DNA of 52,500 bases from Bigelowiella natans CCMP2755 (GCA_000320545.1 ADNK01000014.1:1-52500); one strand, 5' to 3'; positions 1 through 12,836 are shown, numbered from the stretch's first letter. Notes: generated from the sequence alone by a model not told the origin. A program made the numbers and translations.

Positions 1-26
1 CTCTCTCTCTCTCTCTCCTCTCTCTC

Positions 27-62
<36 letters not shown>
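1..62. repeat. (CT)n followed by (TG)n microsatellite
   Basis: A (CT)n run changes into a (TG)n run at the left window edge. It lies directly upstream of the first exon-like stretch and is probably intronic. Confidence 0.9.
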
Positions 63-64
<2 letters not shown>

Positions 65-87
65 CAACGTGTAAATTTACATAAAAG

Positions 88-489
88 AACATTTGTAACC
101 GTCATATATTTGAAACGCCCTTGTCTCACCACCACGTTGTGCTCTATGATGAAAGATATGGAGACCTCATCTTCTTGGTTCTCGAATATCTTGGTGACAC
201 TGAAGCGGAGATACAACGAATTGCGATTGGTGAAATTGTACAGGTCATACAGAAATTCTAATTATTTCTTCCAAATCTGCTGACACTGTACTACCCTTAC
301 GATTGACACATGCACATTCATAGATTTCCTGTTCACATATCCAACTCGGTATCAATTGTCTGCTGTTCTGTGTACCAGGATACGAAAGAGAACCAATCGA
401 GCGTTGCGGAGCGACTTCGCTCTGTATCCAGATTGTGTGACGATGCTGTAGCTTCGATTTGGGATGTCATACGCATGTCATTACGTTGA
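88..489 (+). CDS. Last two exons of an unrecognised gene (left-truncated)
   Basis: Exon 88-243 (acceptor ATAAAAG, 52 codons, ending CAG|GTCATAC) joins in phase 0 to exon 379-489 (acceptor TGTACCAG, 36 codons, then TGA at 487-489). The first exon has a hydrophobic stretch, DLIFLVLEYLGDTEAEIQR; the second is helical and charged (SSVAERLRSVSRLCDDAV). I do not recognise the family. The gene starts left of the window, so only about 88 C-terminal residues are visible. The call rests on matched phase, good splice signals and coding-like composition; homology is untested. Confidence 0.5.
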
Positions 490-1643
490 TGAAATCAAGG
501 CTTCCGTTTTCACTACTCGAAAGAATATGTAGTGTGCACCTAAACAAAACGCAAAGCGTTGGATGCATGCACAATGTCTAGATGCCATTAACATATCGCT
601 GATATCTTAGCACATGTATCTAGACAAGCTAGCATGCATGAACATTCACATGCATGTGATATATAGTGATGCTATTTCACAGTAGTTGCCAAATCAGCTT
701 TATAGCTTACGTGCTAGCGTGTCTAGCGTGTGCTACTCTAGCTAGTACTGGCTCGATCCTGCCTATCGTATCGCGTGAACGCGTGACCAGCTGCTCTAGC
801 TAGCTAGTGTTCTGTCATCTGATCTACCTCGCAGTTTTAGATGACGCCGCTGCTACGCATCGCATAGCTAGATAACCGTGTACTCTAACTCTAGTACTCA
901 TACTAGTCATCATGTGAGCATGTATATGACAATGGTCAATGGTCTACACACCGACACTTTCGCATCGGCAATCGGCAACCATATTGCACTGACTGACCGG
1001 CTGACCGGTGCATGCTTGCGTAGCGCTAGATAGTCCTGAAGTGCACGCGTGCGCCACGTCAGATATACATGGAGGGCTAGAGGGCGAGCGATGCATCGAT
1101 GCGCAGAATCTCTATTAGACATGGCAAAACGACTTTGGCACAAGCTTATTCTGCTGTACGTGGACACAGCATTTTCTTCAAACTGTTACTCACTCTCGGT
1201 TGTGTATGTGCGCAATAGTGCACGTTCGTTGATTGTAAAATAATAATGTTGATGATAAATAAGTTGTGCGATGACGATGCACATGTACATTTGTTGATGT
1301 TTCTGATACGTGAATATCGTAACCAAATCGTGTAATATTAGCATCTGATGGTAATCAAATGAATTTTAAAGAAACTAATGTAATATCGTCTGGAAATTAA
1401 TTCAAAAAAATTTGCTCGTAACATTTAAGGAACATTGCATCTCTTTTAAGATGTTAAAATTTCATCTCTTAAATAGGATTATAAGAATGAAGGGCTCATG
1501 CTCATTCTCATTCTACTGTTCATCCTAATCCAGCGAAGCAGTCGTTGATTGATTCACCAGTGCCTCTTCAACGTTGTAAGAATGCTGTATTTAGTGGCCC
1601 ATTTCTTGGAGCTCGATAGCAACCTGATAAAGATAATGATATA
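490..1643. other. Intergenic region, CTAG-rich, no gene seen
   Basis: No convincing exon on either strand. The first 600 bases are dense in the palindrome CTAG (about 15 copies between 577 and 1085) and in TGCATG/GCATGC words. The right half is AT-rich. It separates the 3' ends of two convergent genes. Confidence 0.6.
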
Positions 1644-2390
1644 TCAGAATGAATACGGTGGGGGCTGATGTAATTTAAGACATGACTCCTTACTTTTTGG
1701 GTAGGATGCTCTTGGCCTGATAACCTGGAATCCAGTGCTTTTCGGTGTATTGAGTGTTGAAAAAAGATATAATGGAGATCGAGCTCTCATAGTCTGTGGC
1801 TTTGCAATTGTTACACTATTACAAATAGTGTTCCCATTGAAAGTAGGAGATATCGTCCTCTTGAAGATCGATATGCCATTACTGTTACTGGCACATTTGC
1901 TGACACGGCAGTCCGTATAATCTTTCATAGTTTTAGTAAGAGATAAGGGGTCCTCTTTCAATCTACGAGGAGCTCCAGATGACATTTCCTGGAAAAACAA
2001 ATACAAGAGTATGGGTTTAACTTGTCATTTCATATTGCTCAATAAAATTACCTTGTATATCCCTGAAGTTGGCCGGAACGGTAAAATCTGCAAGGGTTCG
2101 GAAAGAACTTTAATAATCGAGACAAGAAAATTAATTGATCACATGTTCCTATCCCATGCTTGACATATTTTTCCAGAGTGCTCGCTCACCCTTCGATTTC
2201 GCCTCATACGCCCAGACCTTCCTTTATGCTCTGATGCACTTTGTCCCGAGCGATCGTAAAGTGAATCTTTCTCACTGTTACATGAACGCAGAGGGGGTGT
2301 ACAGAATGGTGGAGGAGCAGTAGATTTTATAGCAAAGGGAGATTGTGAAGGAGAGGGGGTGGGGCCTCTATGGGTTCGTTGGCGCTTCAT
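1644..2390 (-). CDS. Three-exon orphan protein, basic and Ser/Thr/Pro-rich
   Basis: Exons on the minus strand are 2390-2190 (ATG at 2390, donor AGG|GTGAGC), 2087-2052 (12 codons) and 1988-1644 (acceptor TTTTTCCAG, stop at 1646-1644). All junctions are phase 0, giving about 193 residues. The N-terminal exon is basic and rich in Pro and Ser (MKRQRTHRGPTPSPSQSP); the last exon ends KLHQPPPYSF. No signal peptide, membrane segment or known motif is visible; disorder is likely. The start is the first Met of the exon, which could extend upstream. It is divergent from the TAF1C-like gene, about 810 bp away. Confidence 0.45.
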
Positions 2391-3201
2391 CGTTCGGCCA
2401 CACGAATTCTGTATGATTTTAACTGTTCGACTTTGAAAGAACAAAATTGTATTTTGACGGACATATTTGCCGTTTCTAACCAAAATATGATCTTTTCTGG
2501 CTTCAGATGCCTCTTGGCAATTGTGGTAATTCGAACAAGATAAGGATTAAGACAACTCAAACCGCAACCTGGTCGCTTTTTTGAACTACCTGAATTATTT
2601 CATTGTCGTAAGAAGAAATCCGCATGTATTACCTCTGTTTGCGAACTATAGGATTTGATGTTTGATGTTACCAAGGCGTTACCCGTCGATCATGGGAAAT
2701 CCCATGTCATTTTGCCGATTTACGAAGATTGCTCATTGAGGGCCCGACCCACCCTCGTTCCCTCGTTGCCTACCCTACAGACCCGCTACCGGGAATTTAT
2801 TTCTGGGAAAACACTATGTTTTCATCGGTGGAGACAAGCGATCGGTTCTGTCGTAAGTACTCCATGGTTGGTCATGGAAGTTCTTTTTTGGAGGGCAATC
2901 CAATTTGGCGCCAACTTAGGTTGAGATTTTCATTATAAACTTTGTGCAGAAATATCCTAGCATTTTAAGCCAATATTCGCTTGGAAGATATGAAATATAG
3001 TAAATAGACATGTATTTTTAAAAATTAATGCAAATCAGAATTATGTTCATAAATCGCGCTATTATGTTTGGCGCCAAAATGTCCCATGTGGCCAAAATGT
3101 CTGGTCCGCGGGTACAACTCTTGAGATTCTCAAGAATCGAGGAATGCCGGGGATTTGAAACGAACCCCGAGGAATTCGATTTTACTCCAATTCATCTCAA
3201 T
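2391..3201. promoter_or_regulatory. Divergent intergenic spacer, probable two-way promoter region
   Basis: This spacer separates the start of the minus-strand orphan from the start of the TAF1C-like gene. It lacks the microsatellites that fill the introns nearby. No defined promoter element was recognised; short open frames at 2655-2938 look incidental. Confidence 0.35.
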
Positions 3202-3923
3202 GGCCGACTCCCGATCTGCCGCAATGGGCGAGCAGTACCCTGCGTTTCTAGGCACAGGGGAATGGGCAGAGTCCGGTATTGGGATAGGATTGCAGGCAGG
3301 AGTCATCCTTCCAGCTTGCACACCATCTCTTCCAAACGAAGAAGAGGGGAATGAGACGGGTTCCAGAGATTGGAGACCCAAGCTCGTCGGATCACAACGT
3401 TGTATTCATTTGCGAGTTCATCTTGTGATCACTGTTCATGTCCAAAATTGCATTTACTCTCCATCGGCCGCAATATTATGCGTGCGATTTGAAAGAGATT
3501 ATACAGAACGTACACCTTGCCTCATAATACCGAGCCTTGCACACAACTGCAACAAAAACAGCAACAACTAACGCAGGCGGTCAACAATTGTGCATCGGGC
3601 GAGTGCAGTTATTTCACGACAAAATGTCACTTCAGACAGGTTACGATGTTGAAACTTTCTAGGAGGCATCGTTTAATCCTCACCTACTACTACTCCTCCG
3701 CCTCCTCCTCCTCCTCCTCCTCCTCCTCCTCCTCCTTATTTTGACGGCGAATGAATGACCTCCCTACATCTTGAACCTCCTCATAAATAGGTGCTGCTGC
3801 TGCAGAGATAATAAACCCTTTCTCGCCAACGTGCAGGACTTTGGACCTCGCCATGGAACATACCCAGGCGCATGTATGTGTGTGCATGGATGCTGCTGCT
3901 CCTGCTGCTGCTGTGTAAGATTG

Positions 3924-3964
<41 letters not shown>

Positions 3965-4548
3965 ACGTGTCTGGAAATGTTCCCAAGAGAGAGGGGAGGG
4001 GGGGGGGGGGAGAGAGAGAGAGAGAGAGAGAGAGAGGGAAACTTATAGCTCTTTTGATAAGCGCTTGGTTTTAGCGAGGTTTCTTATTATTTGTTCATGT
4101 GGTTTCTTATTATTTGTTGATGTGCTGTTGCATGGTGTTTTCAGGGGAACACTGTCGTTTCGTGGTGTAGCAGAAGCCGCAGGAGAACCGACGAAAATGT
4201 GATAATACTTTATCATCATACATAGTTAATTATTAGCACAACGGACTTCATTTACTAAATCACACTTGTTATAAATCTGCCAATATTTCGTGGTGCCTAG
4301 CCTGTCGTTGGATATGTCTCTGGTCCAGAGAGCTCGCACTTAGTGGTAGCATCTGGTTGAGGGGAAGGGGGGGAGGGGAGGAGGAGGAGGAGGAGGAGGA
4401 GGAGGAGGAGGAGGAGGGCTACTCCGTGAAACGAGATGATGACGTATCACTGTAGCTGTGATGACACGTTGTGGTCCCACTGAGCCCTGTTAATTGTAGA
4501 TCTTGAGAGTAGAAGAGTCAACTTACCATATTTATTCTAAACAAGCAT

Positions 4549-4586
<38 letters not shown>

Positions 4587-4715
4587 TTATAAAATACATT
4601 TGTTGTTATATGTTTCCACGTACATACTCAATAGCTACGTAGTTTGAGCAGCACGGAGTCGGATATACGTTGTTTAAATCTCGGTACTTATGATAAAACA
4701 CACATGAGAGATGAC

Positions 4716-4751
<36 letters not shown>

Positions 4752-4793
4752 AACGATGACGATGATCATTATAAATCATGTACGCATAGGCAC

Positions 4794-4835
<42 letters not shown>

Positions 4836-5442
4836 GACACAGCCACACATAGGCACAGATAACGGAAAACTCTCATAAAAAACAATTGGAAATGTTATTT
4901 CTTTCAATCCAATATTCTCTCCTCCTTCTCCTCTCCAACTGTGCACATATATATTTGCCAGGCTCTCCGATCTATCAGCTCGAGATGATGGACTACAATC
5001 AGACAAATTGTGCAGCAGCAGCAGCAGCAGCAGCAGGAGGAGGAGGAGGAGAAGGAGGAGGAGGAGGAATAGGAGGGGGGAAAGGGCGAGCACTCTGGAC
5101 GGGGAGCTCCAATTCTTTAGTAGTGGCTCGACAAGAGAGAGGTGTCGTTTTCATGGACGTAAACTTGCTAGGGAGAAGTGGGGAAGATGACGACGATCAG
5201 AAGTCTGCTCGTAGAATTGAAGACGATGATAGTGAAGAAACGCCTGACTCGAATGGACTCCGAGGAAATGTGACACCACCTGAAATCCGGATCATTGATC
5301 GATACCGGTAAGATGCCGATTTGTTATCAGCTGTAGTGTGTGGGGGAGACGATAGAATGTATGTGGTTGGATTAGCCATTCGTAGCGGCGTGGAAGTAGT
5401 AGTTAACTTGCATTGCTAATACTCACACACACGCCCATGAGT

Positions 5443-5486
<44 letters not shown>

Positions 5487-5546
5487 TGTGTGAAAGAGTT
5501 TGCGCAAATGTATTATTGCTTTCAGAAAACTATGTTACTGGAGGAG

Positions 5547-5589
<43 letters not shown>

Positions 5590-6150
5590 AGAGAGAGATA
5601 GAAGGAGAGAGACCTGATAGGTCCGCACATTAAAATATCCTGATAAGTATCTATATCGTACCATCTCAACAATAGCATTCCAGAGGATGAAGCGGAGGGA
5701 GTTGTGGACGTTGCAATAAATCCCACCATCTCCTACCAGGTCGTCGGAAAAGGAGCAGAACAACAACAACCAACACACGCACACACACATACACTCAGAG
5801 AGAGAGAGAGGGGGGGGAGGGGGGGAATCCATAAACACGCACAAGATCCCCACAACACAGTAACTAAGGTAGATTACATATGCAGACCGCGATTTTGAGC
5901 GGCGACGGAAGAGTCAGAATATGGGATGTGAGAAATGCCCCCCTCAATCCGTATGAAGAACGAGGAGGAGGAGGAACAAAGAAAGAGCACAGAAGAAGGG
6001 GGAAGTCTAGCAACACAACAAGCGCACGAGCGAAACGACGGACGATGACCACATTTGATCTCAGTCATATTTCTACCAGGACTAGGATTCCACCGCCTAA
6101 GCGGTAATCAGAGCAATAATGATGATAGTAATAATAATAATAATACGTTG

Positions 6151-6183
<33 letters not shown>

Positions 6184-6981
6184 GTGTGTGTGCGCGCGCG
6201 CGCGCGTGCGTTTTGTGTGCGTTTGTGTGTGTGCGTGTGCGTATTTTCATGCATACGTCGCATGTGTGACGTCATTACAAAAAAGAAGGCATCAATGAGA
6301 TACCTTTTCTGCTGCTTTCGAAAGAGACCAAACACAATTGATCATCATCATCATCATCATCACCATCATCCTCATCATGCCTCCTATGTCATCTCGCTCA
6401 AACACCTCGCGACGACTCATCACACCCCCAGTCAACGCTCCTATTCATACAAGCACGTAGTAGCATATATCAAGGGGGCGTGTTGTATACCTCATACACT
6501 ACACGGAGGTGTCTAGTCTGATGATCAATGTGCACAGGAAAAGACAGCAGCGATTATCTCTGCGCGAGCTCATTATAAGGACCTCCCCTACGGCTGCTGC
6601 CATTTTTGCAGCAGCGACGATGACGCCCAAAGCCAATGGTACTAGTACAACGGGAGGATCATCAGCAGCATCTTCGTCATCACTTTCGTCCTCCTCCTCG
6701 TCATCTTTGCCTCCTGCTCTCACTGCCTGGATGGCCAAAACCATAAGGGAGGTGCTAATCGAAGGTACAACCATACACACGCACACGCACACGCACACGC
6801 ACACGCACCACACAAGTGCGTGATTATTTATAAACATATCAGGACAAGGAAAACATAGGAAGGAGAGCATATTCTTCAAGAGCCGGGAAAAGGAGCTTGT
6901 GCTCGATGCTTCAAACATTCTGTTTGTTCCAAGATAGGAAGAAAAAGAAGAAGAAAAGACATCAATATAACATATACATTT

Positions 6982-7021
<40 letters not shown>

Positions 7022-7560
7022 TGTATATCACTCTTGAACACGCCTTATCTCTTTCTTTGCTCTCGTTCCACCACCACCACCACAATTCCTTCGCCAAAAC
7101 ACTAACGCCCTTCCTCGTCGTCTCCACCCTCGTTGCCTACCCCTCTTCTACTTTCCTTGATTGTGCGCTTCAATGCTCCTCTGCTGCCTTCACTTCTTTC
7201 TTCATTTCTTCTTCATATCTTCCTTCCTCCAAAGATCCCATCCAGTGTATGAGGCTGCGGACCACAGAATGCGTCAGCGGTTTCGGAATAGAGAGGGCCC
7301 TCGGTCGGTGATGATCGATAATCAAACATGGCAGCAGCGGCTAGTGGCAGCAGATAAAGGAACGTAGAACAGGATGAGGAGGGAAAAGGAGACGGAGAGA
7401 TGTAGCAGTAGCAGCAGCAGCATAATCACAGCAGCATCTTGTATTTAACCTTCTCTTCTCTCCGTTTGATCCCTCCCGTTTTTCTTCTTCTTCTTCTTCT
7501 TTTTCTTCGTGTAGGTATTGGTGTTATTTCTGTGACCATGCGGTTGCGAGTAAAGACTGG

Positions 7561-7596
<36 letters not shown>

Positions 7597-8035
7597 ACGA
7601 GGGGGGGGAAGGGAAGTTATCGTTCTCTAGCAAAAACTAGCAGCGGATGGAATCAGTTATAGTGGTGGTAGTGAGGAGGAGGAGGAGGAGGAGCAGTAGG
7701 AAAATTGCGAATACTAATGATGAAGAAGTACATAATGATGATATTTGGGAGAGCACAAGAGGAGGGTAGGCAATCTGTTTCATAATATTCAACGAATATA
7801 GTATATCCTATCGTGTAAATGAATACATTTGTCGTGGTCAATTTGGGGTGGTATTAAGTGCGTGCGTGGTGCTATGACAACAGAGTCAGCACGTGGAGTG
7901 GGAGATGTCCAAATGGAGGGACAAGCGGAGACGGTGACTGTCGTTTATTGCTTAGTTCGCACATTGAGAATGTGCCGCCTTTTGGTTCACTGTCAGCGCT
8001 ACTAGGATTATTATTATCACCCGTCGTCACAAGTC

Positions 8036-8072
<37 letters not shown>

Positions 8073-9336
8073 AATGATTTGGCTCTTCCTCTGATCTTAT
8101 TCCAGCGATTACATTAAATCATAGTAGTAATCAATGCATGATCGACCACGTAGGGATGGGGTCGGGGATCGCAGGGAGGAGAGAACCCCAAGATTTCTCC
8201 AGAAGATGTGGATTGAAAGCAATGCCGAATACCATCATTGTACGTTACGAGACAAGCTGCCTACGACACCATTAACATCGTCATTCGCCGCATTACCTCC
8301 TCATCTGTATGAAAAAATGGAAATAATAACGATGATTCGGCGTTGATCTGCATCTCTCTCCCGATCCAACCTGCCCATTACTCTCTCTTCTCTCTCCGAC
8401 TGTGTGCCCCCCCTCCTCCTCCTCCTTCTCTCATATTCATTCTGTCCTTGTATTACAACCAACAGTACTAGGTGGCCTTGGTTTCAGAGCTACAGATCAT
8501 CTTCTAATGGATGGATATGATACCATCATGAGGCGGCCAAACAACAATAACGACACTACCACTAGCAGCGATCACGCTGGGACGATGCCCCCTCCTCCGA
8601 GCCAGCATCAGCAGCAAAAACATCTTCCTAATGATGCTGTCTCCTCCTCCCCCTCCCCCTCTTCTTCTTCTTCTTCTTTGCCGTTTCACCTGCCGTTGCG
8701 GATTTCCAGATGCACGTTCGCCGCACACCCGCAGGTACGGAGTAGAAGTAAATAGGAAGAAGAAGAAGAAGAAGAAGAAGAAGAAGAAGAAGCACGTAGT
8801 AGCCTTGCAGATTCGTCGTCATCATCATCGTCATCATCATCGTCATCATCATCATCACCATCACCGTCACACCCCGTCGTCACGCCCATCCATCTATCGA
8901 TGACTCTTTCTAATAATTGATGATGCTGCTGCTTGTTTGCTGGTGAATCATGCAACAACAGGAGCTCCTGCTGATGGCCGACAAATCCATCCACAGACTA
9001 GATCTTCGGGACCGCACAAGTCGTCATCGTTGCGGTAGCATTCGCACTACTACAGCTGCTGCTGGTGAAAAGAAAAAGAGATCACCATACTACCGCTCCT
9101 ACCCAGCATCCTCCTCCTCCTCCTCCTCCTCGTCTATTTCCTCGTCGCCATCATCATCGCTGCTTACCCGTGTGATGACTCCGCCATTGTTGGAGCTCGG
9201 AGAGTCGTACCACGCAATAGCAGTCAACACACGGATTCGCCGGTTCCAATTTGCCACCGCGACAACTAGGCATTTATCTCTCTTTGACCAGCGGTGCGAG
9301 TGAATGACTTTTCCTCCCTCATGAAAGAGAGTAGAG

Positions 9337-9379
<43 letters not shown>

Positions 9380-10179
9380 TTCTGTACATTCATCGATAGT
9401 AATAGTAACTCGAAGTAATCATCGGTGACTGCTTTGTTGATGTTGGTAGGTACACAAAGAGGCCGTTACTACGATGGCAGCATCGCTGCGAGCGCCACCC
9501 CCCCACCCATATTCACTTCACGAAGATGCAAAACGGTAATGCTGTTTGATCGTATCCCTTTTGTTTGTTTGTTTGTTTGCTCGGTCATCGCTTCGGAATG
9601 GCAGTTATGCTGAATCGCTGTCTGAGTCTATACTTCGCGCAAACACGCACATGCACGCGCACACACGTGTACAGATTTATTTTACACATAGCACCAAGTC
9701 TACGTTACTACATGCCTCTCCTTTCGTGCTGCCGTTTTGATTTTTTAAAGATAACGAGATGATGATTCTTCTTCGCTCTGTCCCTGAGCATGGGCTCTTG
9801 GCCTTCAGATACCATGACGGTTCTCACGTCTACCACAAACACCCTTCGAAATAACCTTAACATTCACGCTGCATTCATTTGACATAATGTCCTCCACTGC
9901 CCCGTGAGTGTGCGTGTGATGTGTGATGGATGGTCAAAATTCGCTCCGCAGCTTCTTGCTCTGCCGTCTTCTGTTTGTAGCCTTTCGTTTGCTTTCCCCT
10001 CCCTCATTTCATTCCCCTGACACTTGAATACTCGACAAAAAAATGATTTTCTAGGAGGAGGAGGGGGGGGGCTGTATTCTCAGGGATCACCGCAACTAAT
10101 ACGCTTGCAATGTAACGATGATGATTATTGCGATGATGGTGATGATGGTGGAGAATATCGATACTATTATACACACACG

Positions 10180-10214
<35 letters not shown>

Positions 10215-10289
10215 GATCATAAATGAGAGATCCCACTGGCTACATTATTAAAATATCTGGCTTATATTCTTACATATCTGGCTCATATT

Positions 10290-10327
<38 letters not shown>

Positions 10328-10389
10328 ACACATATTGTGACATCTAAAGCTAAGACGACGACCGTGGCCGTGTCACATAAGGGGAACAC

Positions 10390-10428
<39 letters not shown>

Positions 10429-10511
10429 TCTTCATATTAACATCATCATTCTCTGTTACATAAATCTTCGCCTTTCTCATCGCTCAGAGTCGCTCACCTT
10501 GGGCATCTCAC

Positions 10512-10548
<37 letters not shown>

Positions 10549-11645
10549 AAAACACGATACCCATGAATAAAGGCGCTCCCAATGAGGGAAACGGCGATAA
10601 ATGCTACTTCGGCTACTCCACCGTCGAGCCTCCACAAGAAGGGCGAGGTGGAAATGCTGATAATCATAACTACAAAGACCAGAGCGACGATGAGGATTCT
10701 CGAGCAGGATGGCGAAGGTCACAGCCGCAATCATCCGCAAGGATAACGATGCGTCTGCTAACAAACTGCTCAGGAACAATGAGATCTATGGTGAGTCGTC
10801 TCCACTCCACTCTCACACACTTACCGAAGAGGGGGAGACAGGGGGGGGGGGGGGGAAGGTAACAATTAGAGCCACTATCTACTTCTCTAATGGTCTATTT
10901 GATCGTGATAGGACATCCATTCAACGCTCGACGGCACCCCAGCAGGAAATAATACCAACGTTGCTTACAGAAGTAGAAGGGGGGGTCAGGGAGAAGGGGA
11001 GGCTGTTTATTATACACATCAGCAACAAAGGCATCGTAGTAGGGAAACTGCTGCTTTCAGGGAAGAAGAAGAAGAAGAAGAAGAAGAAGAAAGCATGAGA
11101 CCAACGCAGCGCACTGCCTCAAACGACGAGGACAACGGCGACGATGGTGCTGCAGAAGAATCAAACAGGAAGCTCGAAGAACGAAGGCTACTTGTAGCCA
11201 TTGAGAATACCCTTTTCCCTGCTGCTGACCAAGCTATGGACAATAGCACGCACAGCAGTGAAGGGGATTCATCGCTTTCACTTCGAGAGATCTTAGCGTC
11301 TTTTTTCCGTACACCACGGAGCACATTTGAGTTCGGTGAGAAGGTGTCACAACTAGTTGTCGATGATGAGGGAAAAAGATTCTCTTCTTCTTCTTCTTCT
11401 TCTTCTTCATCTTTATCCTCTTCTCGTGGCAAAAAGATTAAGAGGAGCAAGAAGAGGGGGAGAGAAGAGATGACCGAAGGTGTAGTATCTTCGACTTCAT
11501 CGTCTTCATCTCCGCCTGCATTCTCTCTTATTCTCAACTCTACTAACATTCTCTCGAAACTTTCCATATATCTCCATCGGCTTTCTGTAAACAACAACAA
11601 CAACAACAACAACAAAGAGAACACTTCCAAGAGGCATACCACTAG

Positions 11646-11680
<35 letters not shown>

Positions 11681-12033
11681 GGAAAAGGAAGAAGGAAGAA
11701 GAAGAGCAACACGACCCATTCGCTCTCCGCCGTCTTCCCTTTGCACCATTTCTCACCAAGATCGGGTTCGAAGCTCCTTCATCAACGCTATATGACGGAG
11801 AATCGGAAGGCTCCTCCTCCTTGAGAGATGGGTATAGTAATGATGATGACGACGACGACGATGACGATGGTGGTGATGGAGATAAGAGAGCTCGTGATGA
11901 GGATTCTGCAGCTCTAACAACAGTTGGCCCTCATCGATATATTTCTGAGACTTTCATTTCATCGGATGGCGCTGCTGCAGTGAAGAAAGCGCTCGGAATA
12001 AGCGAAGATGTAAATGGTAATACTTTCTCGTAA
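3202..12033 (+). CDS. TAF1C/Rrn6-like RNA polymerase I initiation factor (WD-type)
   Basis: Likely a subunit of the nucleolar factor that recruits RNA polymerase I (SL1 / core factor). Exons supported by phase: 4962-5307, 5676-5739, 5886-6103, 6538-6764, 7235-7303, 7884-7933, 8203-8239, 8466-8734, 8962-9293, 9450-9535, then 9751-~9819, 10055-?, ~10685-10789 and a long last exon 10912-12033. Propeller-like segments are visible: AILSGDGRVRIWDVRNAP, then TFAAHPQ followed by ELLLMADKSIHRLDLRDR, then RHLSLFDQR followed by RPLLRWQHRC. The last pair is the order I know from TAF1C, where a 'L.DER...PLLKW.H' strand follows. The C-terminal 370 residues are low complexity, with poly-Glu, poly-Ser, poly-Asn and poly-Asp tracts. 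The 5' exons (start MADSRSAAMGEQYPAFLGTG; exons near 3809-3897 and 4147-4171) and the stretch 9820-10680 are uncertain. Another divergent WD protein is the main alternative. Confidence 0.5.
3924..3963. repeat. (GAT)n microsatellite
   Basis: About 13 uninterrupted GAT units, followed by a G-run and (GA)n at 3998-4036, all inside an intron of the TAF1C-like gene. Confidence 0.9.
4376..4416. repeat. (GGA)n microsatellite
   Basis: A tandem GGA/GAG tract of about 13 units preceded by a G-rich stretch, in an intron of the TAF1C-like gene. Confidence 0.9.
4548..4831. repeat. Repeat cluster: (GT)n, (GAT)n, (CA)n
   Basis: (GT)n at 4548-4585, (GAT)n at about 4710-4751 and (CA)n at 4796-4831, in one intron. 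The (GT)n and (CA)n arms are complementary and about 210 bp apart, so a transcript could fold into a long stem. Confidence 0.85.
5444..5590. repeat. (GT)n and (GA)n microsatellites
   Basis: (GT)n at 5444-5483 and (GA)n at 5548-5580 running into a G-run, inside the intron between exons 4962-5307 and 5676-5739. Confidence 0.9.
6985..7017. repeat. (AT)n microsatellite
   Basis: About 16 AT units in the intron between exons 6538-6764 and 7235-7303 of the TAF1C-like gene. Confidence 0.9.
10176..10550. repeat. (CA)n plus three separate (AT)n arrays
   Basis: (CA)n at 10176-10214, then (AT)n arrays at about 10291-10323, 10394-10422 and 10513-10547. Before the first AT array a unit reading ATATCTGGCT(T/C)ATATTC occurs twice in tandem. 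The cluster fills one intron of the TAF1C-like gene. Confidence 0.85.
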
Positions 12034-12836
12034 AATTAGAAGCCTGTGAGGATTTTGATTTGTGCCTTGAACCAAAATGATATGAATAATGAGATCAACT
12101 CTTGGGAATAACAAGATAATGCTTCCAACATGTGTGCGAAGTACATCGTAGTCACGATACCCGCGTGTACATAGTAGTAACAAATCTACGCGTGTAAATA
12201 GAGCGTTTGCGCGTGCTAGCTCTCAAGTTGTCCTGTTGTATGCTGACGGCCTTTCAGAACTTCGCGTACATAGCATGCAGTTCATGACCTCATGCCACTC
12301 TATTGAGAACAATGCTACTTATATAACTCTTATACGAATGAATACCACACTATCACAATTACTGCACCGTGTGCTATCGCACACAGAAGAGTCTTGATAA
12401 AGATCGATACCTTTTTTACCTAAGAAAGGTGAACGAACGGTGCATGCATGCATGCTTTATCTATTCATGTACAGCACGATGACAAGCTACATGCACGCAA
12501 CTTCTGCAACCTTTTTGCGTCCTAGTAGATTAAAGGTGACGTAAGAGCCTAACAATAGTTTTGACAGGCAAAGTGATGTATGTGCTATGAAGAGTGAAGG
12601 TGCTTTGTCTAGACGGCAACATGGTTCGACAATTTTCGTTAAAACATCACCGTGCTCACAATGGCACCTTTGCAGCGAAAACGCTGGCGGGACGATGATT
12701 AATCATGCAGAGTCGCACACCCACACAAGTTTCTCAGCACACTGCCCTCGCACTCGAAATGTAAATAACATGCGCGAGCAACACTGGAACGCATGAGTAA
12801 ATGAATGAATGAATGAATGAATGAAGCTAGTTCCAA
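12034..12836. other. Intergenic region, no gene assigned
   Basis: It follows the stop of the TAF1C-like gene. Palindromic words are frequent, including the self-complementary run GTGCATGCATGCATGC near 12440. A 46-codon open frame follows a plausible acceptor (CCTTTCAG, 12251-12258) but is not needed by the upstream gene. Confidence 0.5.

Noticed and set aside
4644-5093. Open frames of poly-Asp, poly-Leu and Cys-Val repeats
   Set aside because: They are translations of (GAT)n, (CTC)n and (TG)n microsatellites lying in introns, and appear in every frame and on both strands.
12259-12400. 46-codon open frame after acceptor CCTTTCAG as an alternative last exon of the TAF1C-like gene
   Set aside because: A donor (AATG|GTAATACT, about 12016) near the stop would allow it, but the sequence lies in the palindrome-rich zone, has no recognisable content, and the simple stop at 12033 suffices.
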